Source of the DNA: JAEZRQ01 sp049294415
Lineage (GTDB): Bacteria > Patescibacteriota > Patescibacteriia > Patescibacteriales > UBA12465
DNA: 17,808 bases
Direction of reading: 5' to 3'
Assembly: GCA_049294415.1 (NCBI GenBank)
Contig: JBAQCS010000073.1
Location: 1-17,808, forward strand
This document shows positions 6,958 to 13,948 of the stretch, one piece after another (position 1 is the stretch's first letter; each line of letters begins with the position of its first letter). A program made the position numbers and the translations under genes. Below the pieces are notes generated by a model. It saw only the letters and a program-made list of their open reading frames with translations. It was not told the origin of the DNA and ran no database searches.

Positions 6958-8208
6958 ATGAATTCAAGCACTGCCTTAGAAGTTTTTCGTTTATTTAGTA
7001 TGAGCGACAAAACAGATGATCAAATTATGAACATTCTCGCCTCTACTCTGTATGACGTGGAAGCTTGTCGTGTTGGAGTCTCCTTGCTTAATCTAGAAAA
7101 AAATATTTTGAAGCTGATGGAGCAATCTTTTTATGATGCGGAAACTTGTTCTGCTGCCCTTAAAGTATTAAAACTTGAAAGCCGTGATGAAAACAAAATT
7201 TTGGCTTTCATTTATTCTATCCCCGAAGGTAATAATCGAGATACTATTAAAAAATTGAGTATTCCTTATTTCAAATTAAACAAAAAAAAGGAATACCAAA
7301 TTATTAACCTCTTAAAAAAGGTTAAATACGATTATTATTTCAGGGAACCTTGCGTTAAAGCTTTAAATTTGGATAAAAAAACTGACGAACAAATCCAATC
7401 AATTATTGAACTTTCCGACTTCCAGGAAAATGTCTGTCGGGCCGCCATCAAATGTTTTAAGGATGAAGAAAACATTCTACTTTTGATGGAAAGGAAGGAA
7501 TCAGAAAACAATGTGTGCGCTGCGGGTGCTCCTTTTATCAAATGGGAAGGCAAAAATGAAGATCAGGCAATGCAGGTTATGAAAAGAGGTCAGTACAATT
7601 CTCGTCTTTGTGAAATTGGGATTACTCATTTAACAACGGTCAGCAACATTCTCTTTATTATGGAGAAAGGCCATTATTATAACAGCATTTGTGATATTGG
7701 TATTCCATTGCTGAAGCTTGACCAAAAAGATACCGATGAACTATTCCATATCATGAGATTATCTGGTTTTAATTATCAGATTTGTGATGCTTGTATCCCC
7801 TTTCTTAATCCCTCTAAGAAAAACAATAATGGCCTTTTTCAATTGATGAACAGAGCCGACTTTAACGCTTTTGTTTGTATGCGACTGCTCAGTTATTCCA
7901 AAGAAGAAGAAGGGGTTGATTACGAATCATTTATTATTGATGTAATTAGAAAAACTAACTTTCAAACAGGTGTTTGCCGGATTGGGCTACCTTTAATTAA
8001 ACAGGAAATTAGCCATATCTATGTAATGGAATCTTCTGGTTACAACTCTGACGTTTGTGAAATTGGTGTCACATTGCTAAAAGATGAAAAAACAATTTTC
8101 CATGTCATGGAAATGACCAAGTTTGATTACAAGGTGTGCGAAGATGGCGTTAAAACTTTAACCGCTCTCAAAACTCAAGCCAAGAAACCTCTCAAAAAAA
8201 GGCAATAA
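6958..8208 (+). CDS. Protein of about 13 cysteine-register helical repeats, function unknown
   Basis: I do not recognise this 416-residue protein as a named family. It consists almost entirely of 27-34 residue repeats with the pattern I-x2-IMe-x3-(F/Y)-(N/D)-x2-x-C-x2-G(I/V)-x2-L, probably two helices each and together an alpha-solenoid. Cysteines in the same repeat position occur at 37, 64, 132, 160, 187, 218, 245, 276, 307, 340, 367 and 394, with spacings of 27, 28, 31 or 33 and one double gap of 68 where a repeat lacks its Cys. Many repeats are joined by charged linkers such as KTDEQ or KDTDE. There is no signal peptide or membrane segment; the last 12 residues are very basic. It has its own promoter, structured leader and terminator. 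Leucine codons are mixed (3 of the first 12 are TTA), unlike pilT (7 of 9). A protein- or nucleic-acid-binding scaffold is a guess from the fold. Confidence 0.8.
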   Translation: MNSSTALEVFRLFSMSDKTDDQIMNILASTLYDVEACRVGVSLLNLEKNILKLMEQSFYDAETCSAALKVLKLESRDENKILAFIYSIPEGNNRDTIKKLSIPYFKLNKKKEYQIINLLKKVKYDYYFREPCVKALNLDKKTDEQIQSIIELSDFQENVCRAAIKCFKDEENILLLMERKESENNVCAAGAPFIKWEGKNEDQAMQVMKRGQYNSRLCEIGITHLTTVSNILFIMEKGHYYNSICDIGIPLLKLDQKDTDELFHIMRLSGFNYQICDACIPFLNPSKKNNNGLFQLMNRADFNAFVCMRLLSYSKEEEGVDYESFIIDVIRKTNFQTGVCRIGLPLIKQEISHIYVMESSGYNSDVCEIGVTLLKDEKTIFHVMEMTKFDYKVCEDGVKTLTALKTQAKKPLKKRQ

Positions 8209-8219
8209 GCCTTTTAAAG

Positions 8220-8256
8220 CCTCAGTTGTACTTAACGTATGACTGAGGTTTTTTAT
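8220..8256 (+). terminator. Terminator of the repeat-protein unit
   Basis: CCTCAGT (8220-8226) pairs with ACTGAGG (8242-8248) around a 15-nt loop, followed by TTTTTTA and more T. It begins 12 nt after the stop codon. Confidence 0.8.
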
Positions 8257-8271
8257 TTTTTGGGTAAAAGA

Positions 8272-8303
8272 AAAGGGAGTCTTTGTGACTCCCCCTTTTT
8301 TTT
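8272..8303. terminator. Bidirectional terminator between convergent genes
   Basis: GGGAGTC (8275-8281) pairs with GACTCCC (8287-8293). On the + strand it is followed by CC and eight T; on the - strand by TTTTCTTTT. It can therefore stop transcription from both the repeat-protein gene and the membrane-protein operon arriving from the right. Confidence 0.8.
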
Positions 8304-8314
8304 ATTTTTATTTT

Positions 8315-9325
8315 TTATGGCATTGATTCAGCTAGCTTGGTTGCAATTTTATCAAATAATCGATCCTTTCTAAATAAATATACAGGATCAATCTCTTTGA
8401 ATATTTTTTCAATCAGATAACTGATAGCTAAAAATCCTAGCCCACTACCCAGACCAATTAGCTGTGAATGAGCTAAACTACCAGTTATAGAACCGATTGT
8501 GATAGAAGCAGCAACACTTAATAAATGCCCGTGTTTACTAGTTTCTTTAATAATCCAGACGGGTAAAACTGGTAAACCGGTTGTAATAAATAAGGTCAGA
8601 GCTAATAGAATAACAATTACCACATTACAAAATGCTTTAAGGCCATTCCAGTCGCCAATTAAATCATATTTTACCAGTGCCTTAAATGAAGCCAAGACTC
8701 TATACATAATTTCCTTAAAACTCATATCGGTAGTTAATTCCATAAAGCCTATTTCCACATTTTTTACATAGTCGTAGTTTAAAGAATTTTTACCATGCTT
8801 AGAGGGTTCTTTATTCCAAATTTTTTGTACTTGAAATTTATTTAATTTTTTAACCCAATTATTAAATTCCAAAGCACAAATGATTAGAATATAGTATCTA
8901 ATAAGTATTGCGGCTACGGCTAGTGTCAATAGTATATATCGGCCCTCATCGAGTTTTATAAGATTAAAACCGTAGATAATCGAAATAAGAATACCGGCCA
9001 TGATAGCCATGAAAAATACAATCAGAAGTACATACAAGCCTTTGATAATAGAAATATCAAATTCATGTTGTTGTTCCTTACTCACTTCACCATTTTTAAT
9101 TCTTTCAGCTCTTCGCCAGCTATTATTAGCAGCTGTTTGAAAGCCAGTTTTAAAAATGGTGACAGTAACGCGATAGTCGCTGACTAACATGCCGATAATT
9201 ACACCGGCGACAGTTGAAATCACAATCTTATACCACTCTACTCCCCAAACGTTCAGGGTCAGAGTCAGAGCGGCCATTATACCGATAATGACGCCAACAA
9301 CAATTTTTCCATAATTTGCTTTCAT
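8315..9325 (-). CDS. Polytopic membrane protein of unknown function
   Basis: No family recognised. The 336-residue product has hydrophobic stretches at about residues 7-27, 31-49, 92-120, 129-150, 230-257 and 265-305 (one or two spans), so six or seven membrane segments. Two polar stretches stand out: about 50-90 (basic, RRAERIKNGEVSKEQQHEFD) and about 155-228 (basic then amphipathic). Glycine-rich segments (GVIIGIMAAL, ITIGSITGS, GLGSGLGFLA) suggest close helix packing. The C-terminus is charged and cytosolic-looking. It is the second gene of an operon, 24 nt after the gene ending at 9350; GGAAG sits 4 nt before its ATG, the only weak Shine-Dalgarno-like sequence I see in the window. The first leucines use CTG three times in a row, unlike the TTA-rich core genes. 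A terminator follows. Confidence 0.8.
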   Translation of the reverse strand: MKANYGKIVVGVIIGIMAALTLTLNVWGVEWYKIVISTVAGVIIGMLVSDYRVTVTIFKTGFQTAANNSWRRAERIKNGEVSKEQQHEFDISIIKGLYVLLIVFFMAIMAGILISIIYGFNLIKLDEGRYILLTLAVAAILIRYYILIICALEFNNWVKKLNKFQVQKIWNKEPSKHGKNSLNYDYVKNVEIGFMELTTDMSFKEIMYRVLASFKALVKYDLIGDWNGLKAFCNVVIVILLALTLFITTGLPVLPVWIIKETSKHGHLLSVAASITIGSITGSLAHSQLIGLGSGLGFLAISYLIEKIFKEIDPVYLFRKDRLFDKIATKLAESMP

Positions 9326-9349
9326 TTTCTTCCGTTTTTTTGTTTAAAA

Positions 9350-9928
9350 TTATAAACCTTTAAATTGTTTTCGTAATTTTTCAATTCCTTTGCTAATAGC
9401 TAAGGCTTCAAACCCTTTAGTCATGGGACTGTTTTGGTATAATTCAAGTTGTTTAATTGTTTTGTCTTGAAATTCTAAAACAGTTCCACAGCGATTTAAA
9501 ATGAATTGTTTTTCTTTTTCATTATTACCGACACCGAGTACATCATTATAAATAATGTCCGCCAGTATCACAGCTGATCCTTGCACTCCTAGGGCTTGAA
9601 ATAAATAGTCTGTAATAAACTTTTTCTTTTTAGCACCTAGCTCATAATGAGCCATTGATGTTAGTAAATAGCTAAAATGAAGATGACTCCTAACCATATA
9701 ACGAAGATAATCGGTTATGGCCTCTTTTTCTTTGTCGTCCAGCGCGTTTAATTGTCCCACGGGAATGTTTTTAATTTCTCGGCAAAAAACATCAAGGCTG
9801 GTACTGGCTATTAATTCAACCATGAGGCCAATTAAAGCGTTTTTGATTTTTGTATGAACACGCCACAACCAATAGCTAGCAATTGCTACAATCACTAAAA
9901 TAACCAAAGCGTAGATTAATTTATCCAT
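9350..9928 (-). CDS. Single-pass membrane-anchored helical protein of unknown function
   Basis: No family recognised. The 192-residue product starts with one hydrophobic helix (about 3-22, IYALVILVIVAIASYWLW) followed by basic residues. The remainder is predicted helical and soluble, including DKEKEAITDYLRYMVRSH and a basic KKKKFITDYLFQ segment. It is the first gene of a two-gene operon with the polytopic protein at 8315-9325, so the two may form a complex. Transcription appears to start near 10029, giving a leader of about 100 nt that contains copy B of the shared stem-loop. No Shine-Dalgarno sequence precedes the ATG. Confidence 0.8.
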   Translation of the reverse strand: MDKLIYALVILVIVAIASYWLWRVHTKIKNALIGLMVELIASTSLDVFCREIKNIPVGQLNALDDKEKEAITDYLRYMVRSHLHFSYLLTSMAHYELGAKKKKFITDYLFQALGVQGSAVILADIIYNDVLGVGNNEKEKQFILNRCGTVLEFQDKTIKQLELYQNSPMTKGFEALAISKGIEKLRKQFKGL

Positions 9929-9939
9929 TTTTATTTAAT

Positions 9940-10004
9940 TTATTGGGTTAATAACTAATTTCACCTAGCTTTTACTAGATATTCTTAGTAATTAGCCCAA
10001 TAAA
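9940..10004 (-). ncRNA. Structured leader RNA, GCTAGG family, copy B
   Basis: Read on the - strand, TTATTGGG pairs with CCCAATAA and the helix continues through TAATTACTAA against TTAGTTATTA, about 19 positions with two mismatches. The apex holds a second hairpin, ATCTAG-TAAAAG-CTAGGT, whose 3' side is the shared GCTAGGT (9969-9963). TAATTACTAA, GCTAGGT and the TTAGT-ATTAA-CCAATA pattern match copy A in the same order. A boxA-like TGAACTTTAACAA lies just upstream (10022-10010). The start codon is 35 nt after the core. Confidence 0.55.
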
Positions 10005-10035
10005 CGTGGTTGTTAAAGTTCAATTTTTACCTCTT

Positions 10036-10064
10036 AATTTAACATAATAATACATTTAGGTCAA
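10036..10064 (-). promoter_or_regulatory. Predicted promoter of the two-gene membrane operon
   Basis: TTGACC (10064-10059), 17 nt, TAAATT (10041-10036) on the - strand. The -35 is good and the -10 is mediocre (4 of 6). It lies directly after the terminator of the neighbouring PspC gene, which fits an independent unit starting near 10029. Confidence 0.5.
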
Positions 10065-10068
10065 TACT

Positions 10069-10098
10069 AAAAAAGCCACCCTTTCAGGCGGCCTTTTT
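10069..10098. terminator. Terminator after the PspC/GIN gene
   Basis: GCCACC (10075-10080) pairs with GGCGGC (10087-10092) with one wobble. On the - strand it is followed by TTTTTT, and on the + strand by TTTTT. Its main job is to end the padR-pspC transcript. Confidence 0.8.
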
Positions 10099-10114
10099 AA
10101 ATACCAATTAGTCA

Positions 10115-11887
10115 TTATTTTCTTAGGTCGGTAGTGTTTACTTTAATAATCTTAGCGGCCGGATCAATCATAGACTCGTCATCGGCAGCCACATTTTCAT
10201 TTAACTGCGCCTCGCCTTTATAATATAATTTAGCGGCGTCCCAAACGGTAGCGGTGATAGACTTATTAGCAGTCACTTCTGCAAAGCTAGCTCCGCGTAA
10301 TTTAATTTCCAAAGTATCTACTGGAAAGTTGTAAGCATATAAATTAGCGGCGTCATTTAAACTGGCAGTCATCACCGTGCTCGTGCTGGTTGTGGCTGTA
10401 CTAGTTAATGTTAATTTAGAAGCATCACTTTGTTTAATATCAATACTCTTAATATCAGCTGTAATATCAGCACGAGCCGCATCTTCTAGATTAATAGTAA
10501 AAGACTCTTCAGTAAAACCTTCGGTTGTTAATTTAGTCGCATCTCCAGCTTTATAATCTTTAAAATTAGGCATAGTAATAGTTAATTGCACTGGTCTGTT
10601 ATATAAACAGAAAATACAAAAACCTTTTCTAGCTTCGCGGTTTAATTTTAATTCATTATCTACCACCTCAGCTTTGATGCTATCAAGATCATTTTTAGTG
10701 CCACTGGCTGTAATAGTATAATTTTCACCTTTAATAACTTTAATGTTTAAATCATTGTTAGAGGAGATACTGTTAAAATCATTTAAATTAAAATTTTTCA
10801 TGATGACCGCCTGTGCTTCATATTCTTTAGTTTTAGCTTCAATTTGCGGAGCATATTTAAAGCCAATAGTGGCAACTAGCATTAAACCAATCATCCAAAG
10901 ACCCATGGTGCTACTAAAGATTAATAAAGTAAAAGCATTTTTACGACGCATTAAAGAAACGCCAATAGTCAGCAAGAAAGAAATCGGAATAATGATTACT
11001 AAATAAATTCCCACTAGAAATAATTTAAATAGAGGCTCATTAATTAAATCTTTAATAAAAATATCGGAAACTAAATAAGGACTTTGAGCATTAAAAATTA
11101 AAGTACATAGTGCTACTGATAAACCAATAATACTCATAATACCTACTAGAAAAAATCCAAAGCCAACTATACCGGCAATAATTGGCACAAAAGCCTTAGC
11201 TATTTTTTTAATAATAGTTATCACGGCTTTAAGTATTACTAATGGAAATTCAATTAATCTTCTAAAAGATGACTTTAATTTTTCATTATTTTTTTGCTCT
11301 TTTACTTTGTTAACGTTTTTTTTTATCACTTGTTCAATGGCCGCTAAAGTTACGGGGTCGCCGCTCATTTCTAATTTTTGAGAACTATTTTTAGCTTCTG
11401 GAATAATTATCCAAAGAATAATGTATAGAATGATACCGAAACCACCAAAGAAAATGGATAAGGCAAAGAGTAGTCGAACAATTACAGCATCGATTCCGAA
11501 ATACATAGCTATGCCAGAGCAAACTCCGGCAATAATAACATCGTCAGGATTACGATATAATTTTTTAAGACTTTTTTCTTCAGTTTTTTCTTTGTCATCT
11601 TTTTTGTCACCAGTTTCTTTTAGTTCTTGATCAAAATCTTCAATAGTACCCATGACTTTAATCAATTCTTCAATATCAGTTAAAGTAATAACTTGTTTAG
11701 CGTCGCTAATTTGTTTAGAAAACTTTTCAGCAATACTGGCTTCGATGTCAGACATTACTTCGTTTTTGTCAGTTGAATTACCTAAGCTATCACGTACGCC
11801 GCTTAAATAGTCATTGAGTTTTTTGTAGGCTTCTTCTTCAAGGTTGAAAATTAGTCCGCCGAGTGTGACGGAAATAGTTTTGTTCAT
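10115..11887 (-). CDS. PspC-domain membrane protein with C-terminal GIN (DUF2807) domain
   Basis: Likely an envelope-stress or regulatory membrane protein; the exact function is unknown. Of 590 residues, the first 90 form a soluble helical domain often attached to PspC (MSDIEASIAEKFSKQI). The PspC domain follows at about 108-165 (LYRNPDDVIIAGVCSGIAMYFGID-type motif, then FGGFGIILYIILWIIIPE). Further membrane segments lie at about 233-265, 287-311 and 319-344. The C-terminal 360-560 region is a GIN-type beta-solenoid, probably outside the membrane, with turns repeating a D-A-(A/S)-K-L theme (GDATKL, EDAARAD, SDASKL, NDAANLY, WDAAKLYY). It follows the PadR-type gene by 4 nt, so the repressor is the probable regulator. 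Leucine codons are mostly TTA, as in the core genes. Confidence 0.85.
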   Translation of the reverse strand: MNKTISVTLGGLIFNLEEEAYKKLNDYLSGVRDSLGNSTDKNEVMSDIEASIAEKFSKQISDAKQVITLTDIEELIKVMGTIEDFDQELKETGDKKDDKEKTEEKSLKKLYRNPDDVIIAGVCSGIAMYFGIDAVIVRLLFALSIFFGGFGIILYIILWIIIPEAKNSSQKLEMSGDPVTLAAIEQVIKKNVNKVKEQKNNEKLKSSFRRLIEFPLVILKAVITIIKKIAKAFVPIIAGIVGFGFFLVGIMSIIGLSVALCTLIFNAQSPYLVSDIFIKDLINEPLFKLFLVGIYLVIIIPISFLLTIGVSLMRRKNAFTLLIFSSTMGLWMIGLMLVATIGFKYAPQIEAKTKEYEAQAVIMKNFNLNDFNSISSNNDLNIKVIKGENYTITASGTKNDLDSIKAEVVDNELKLNREARKGFCIFCLYNRPVQLTITMPNFKDYKAGDATKLTTEGFTEESFTINLEDAARADITADIKSIDIKQSDASKLTLTSTATTSTSTVMTASLNDAANLYAYNFPVDTLEIKLRGASFAEVTANKSITATVWDAAKLYYKGEAQLNENVAADDESMIDPAAKIIKVNTTDLRK

Positions 11888-11891
11888 AATT

Positions 11892-12230
11892 TTATTTATA
11901 AAGAGATTTAATAGATTTGCTTATATCGTCCCAGGCTTCTTTGAGTAAACTTAAATTTTTTTGTCCTTTGGCTGTGATAGTATAGTACTTGCGTGGTGGG
12001 CCACTTTTAGATTCTTCCCAGGAGTAATCTAATAATTCATAATTTTTGAGACGACTGAGCAGGGGGTAGACCGTGCCTTCAACGACAATCAAGTCGGCTT
12101 CTTTTAATTTTTTTAAAATATCCGAAGCGTAAATCTTGCCTTTAGAAATAACTTGTAAAATACAGAATTCTAATAGGCCTTTACGCATTTGGGCTTTAGT
12201 ATTTTCAATACTTATTTTCTCTTCATTCAT
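11892..12230 (-). CDS. PadR-family transcriptional regulator
   Basis: A 112-residue winged-helix repressor. Typical PadR features are the N-terminal helix MRKGLLEFCILQVISKG, the recognition region EGTVYPLLSRLKNYELL (about 55-70), and the wing motif SGPPRKYYTITAKGQ (about 80-95). The C-terminal helix needed for dimerisation is short, so this is a small (class 2-like) member. It is the first gene of an operon with the PspC/GIN membrane protein, an arrangement common in bacteria. A perfect palindrome overlaps its own promoter, so it probably represses itself and the pspC gene. The effector is unknown. Confidence 0.9.
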   Translation of the reverse strand: MNEEKISIENTKAQMRKGLLEFCILQVISKGKIYASDILKKLKEADLIVVEGTVYPLLSRLKNYELLDYSWEESKSGPPRKYYTITAKGQKNLSLLKEAWDDISKSIKSLYK

Positions 12231-12252
12231 AGTGTTAAAATTAATTGACTAC

Positions 12253-12281
12253 AGTATATCATATACTACTATGTATTACAA
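12253..12281 (-). promoter_or_regulatory. padR-pspC promoter with overlapping palindromic operator
   Basis: On the - strand TTGTAA (12281-12276), 17 nt, TATACT (12258-12253). The 15-nt perfect palindrome AGTATAT-C-ATATACT (12253-12267) covers the -10 and part of the spacer, an ideal place for repressor binding. Predicted start near 12246, 16 nt before the ATG. Confidence 0.7.
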
Positions 12282-12366
12282 GGTTCCAATGTGGATAACC
12301 TGGTTAGGTTACTAATATTTCGAAATTACTGTAAAATACTAATGATTAATAATTTATTTAATATAT

Positions 12367-13755
12367 ATGTCTTTAATTACCTCAATCTCCGGTTTACGCG
12401 GTACTATCGGTGGTATCCCTGGCGAAAATTTAACCCCGCTGGACGCTGTAAAATTTACAGCCGCTTTTGTGGACCTATTAAAAATCACTCATCAAACTAA
12501 ATTAAAAATAGTAGTTGGTCGTGATGCTAGAATTTCTGGCCTTACTTTAAAAAATTTAATTATTTCTACTCTACAATTTTGCGGGGCCGATGTGGTCGAT
12601 TTAGACTTAGCTACTACTCCAACGGTCGAGATGTCAGTTGTGCGCGAAAAAGCGCAGGGCGGTATCATTTTAACGGCCTCACATAATCCTAAGGAGTGGA
12701 ACGCACTCAAGTTATTAAATGAAAAAGGTGAATTTATTTCTGGAGTTGAAGGTACTAAACTTTTAGAACTAGCCGCCACTCAAAAATTTAATTTTGTTAC
12801 TGTAGATGAATTAGGAAAAATAGAAATTTCCACTGATGCTTTAAATTATCACCTTCAAAAAATTCTAGAATTGCCATTAGTTGATAAAGAGTTAATTACA
12901 GCGGCTAATTTTTCAGTCGCTGTTGATGGTATTAATTCCGTTGGTGGCACAGCTATTCCAGAATTATTAAAAGTATTAGGTGTTAAAAATATTTATGAAT
13001 TAAATTGTGAGCCGACTGGTGATTTTGCTCATAATCCAGAGCCTTTAGCTGAACACTTAACTGATATTTGTGCTTTAGTAAAAGATAAGAAAGCTGATTT
13101 AGGAATTGTAGTTGATCCAGATGTTGACCGCTTAGCTTTTATTGATGATGCCGGTGTCATGTTTGGTGAAGAATATACCTTAGTGGCTGTAGCTGATTAT
13201 ATTTTAGAAAATTATTCTGGCGCTGAATATAATAAGTCGGCAGTTTCTAACTTATCATCCAGTCGCGCTTTAAAAGATATCGCTGACAAACACCAAGCTA
13301 TTTATGAAGCGGCCGCAGTTGGCGAAGTAAATGTGGTGACTAAAATGAAAAATATTAAAGCGGTCATTGGCGGTGAAGGTAACGGAGGAATTATTTATCC
13401 GGAATTACATTATGGTCGCGACGCTTTAGTGGGAGTAGCTTTGTTTTTAACATATTTGGCTAAGAAAAAAATTACAGTTAGTAACTTGCGTGCGCAGTAT
13501 CCAGCTTACATTATGATTAAGCACAAACTAACTCTAATTGATCGTGAGGAAATAAATTTAATTTTTGATAAATTAAAAAGTGCTTATTCATCTCAGAGAT
13601 TAGATGAGCAAGATGGTTTAAAGATTGAGTGGGAGGACGCTTGGGTTCATATGAGACCGTCTAATACTGAGGCTATTATGCGTTTGTATATTGAAGCGCC
13701 GGATGAAGTTAGAGCCAGCGAGCTGCTTACTGAAATATTAGCTAAAATTAAATAA
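12367..13755 (+). CDS. glmM: Phosphohexomutase, GlmM-like (phosphoglucosamine mutase / phosphomannomutase family)
   Basis: Interconverts hexose 6-phosphate and 1-phosphate; the best guess for the substrate is glucosamine phosphate, feeding UDP-GlcNAc synthesis. All family motifs are present in 462 residues: N-terminal ISGLRGTIGG, active-site TASHNP with phospho-Ser105, metal-binding DPDVDRLAF (Asp250, 252, 254), sugar-recognition GGEGNGG (335-341) and phosphate-binding RPSNTEA (430-436). The GEGNGG form and HYGRDALVG resemble the GlmM-like enzymes of Bacteroidetes and archaea more than E. coli GlmM, so specificity (GlcN, Man or Glc) cannot be fixed from sequence. A GlmU-N-like gene lies 1.7 kb downstream, supporting an amino-sugar role. 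It is divergent from padR; I see no strong promoter (TAAAAT at 12332 is a possible -10). A terminator follows. Confidence 0.9.
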   Translation: MSLITSISGLRGTIGGIPGENLTPLDAVKFTAAFVDLLKITHQTKLKIVVGRDARISGLTLKNLIISTLQFCGADVVDLDLATTPTVEMSVVREKAQGGIILTASHNPKEWNALKLLNEKGEFISGVEGTKLLELAATQKFNFVTVDELGKIEISTDALNYHLQKILELPLVDKELITAANFSVAVDGINSVGGTAIPELLKVLGVKNIYELNCEPTGDFAHNPEPLAEHLTDICALVKDKKADLGIVVDPDVDRLAFIDDAGVMFGEEYTLVAVADYILENYSGAEYNKSAVSNLSSSRALKDIADKHQAIYEAAAVGEVNVVTKMKNIKAVIGGEGNGGIIYPELHYGRDALVGVALFLTYLAKKKITVSNLRAQYPAYIMIKHKLTLIDREEINLIFDKLKSAYSSQRLDEQDGLKIEWEDAWVHMRPSNTEAIMRLYIEAPDEVRASELLTEILAKIK

Positions 13756-13760
13756 AATAA

Positions 13761-13790
13761 AAAGCCCTGCCAATTTGATAGGGCTTTTTT
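13761..13790 (+). terminator. Intrinsic terminator after the GlmM-like gene
   Basis: AAAGCCCT (13761-13768) pairs with AGGGCTTT (13780-13787), with six T at 13785-13790. Confidence 0.88.
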
Positions 13791-13814
13791 ATTAGGATTT
13801 ATTTAAATATAGTC

Positions 13815-13843
13815 TTGACGTTTTGTAATAATCGTGATATATT
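13815..13843 (+). promoter_or_regulatory. Promoter of the 13949-15277 membrane-protein gene
   Basis: TTGACG (13815-13820), 17 nt, TATATT (13838-13843); the predicted start near 13850 gives a leader of about 100 nt. TGTTCGTGTAGAA (13848-13860) is a weak boxA-like match at the very start of the leader. Confidence 0.7.
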
Positions 13844-13860
13844 TAATTGTTCGTGTAGAA

Positions 13861-13922
13861 TGGATGGCACGATAAAACGCTATTTTGATAGCTAGGACTC
13901 TAAAGGTCTGATACTACATCCA
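13861..13922 (+). ncRNA. Structured leader RNA, GCTAGG family, copy C (divergent)
   Basis: Closed by TGGATG (13861-13866) with CATCCA (13917-13922). Inside are GCTAT-TTTG-ATAGC (13879-13892) and GGAC/GTCT around TCTAAAG. The core TAGCTAGG followed by ACTCT matches copy A (TAGCTAGGTACTCT) with one gap, and GCTAGG (13891-13896) is 52 nt before the start codon, against 49 nt in copy A. The outer stem is not conserved in sequence. I tested it as a tRNA and rejected that. Confidence 0.4.
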
Positions 13923-13948
13923 CATTTTGTACTTTTAAAACTTTATAA

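Noticed and set aside
6871..10004. Leader stem-loops A and B as integron attC sites
   Set aside because: They lie upstream of genes in the 5' leader, lack matching GTTRRRY and RYYYAAC core sites, and no integrase is present.
13858..13925. A possible tRNA in leader copy C (closing stem, CTAAA-type loop)
   Set aside because: The supposed anticodon stem does not pair with a 7-nt loop carrying U at position 33, and no T-arm (GGTTC) is present.
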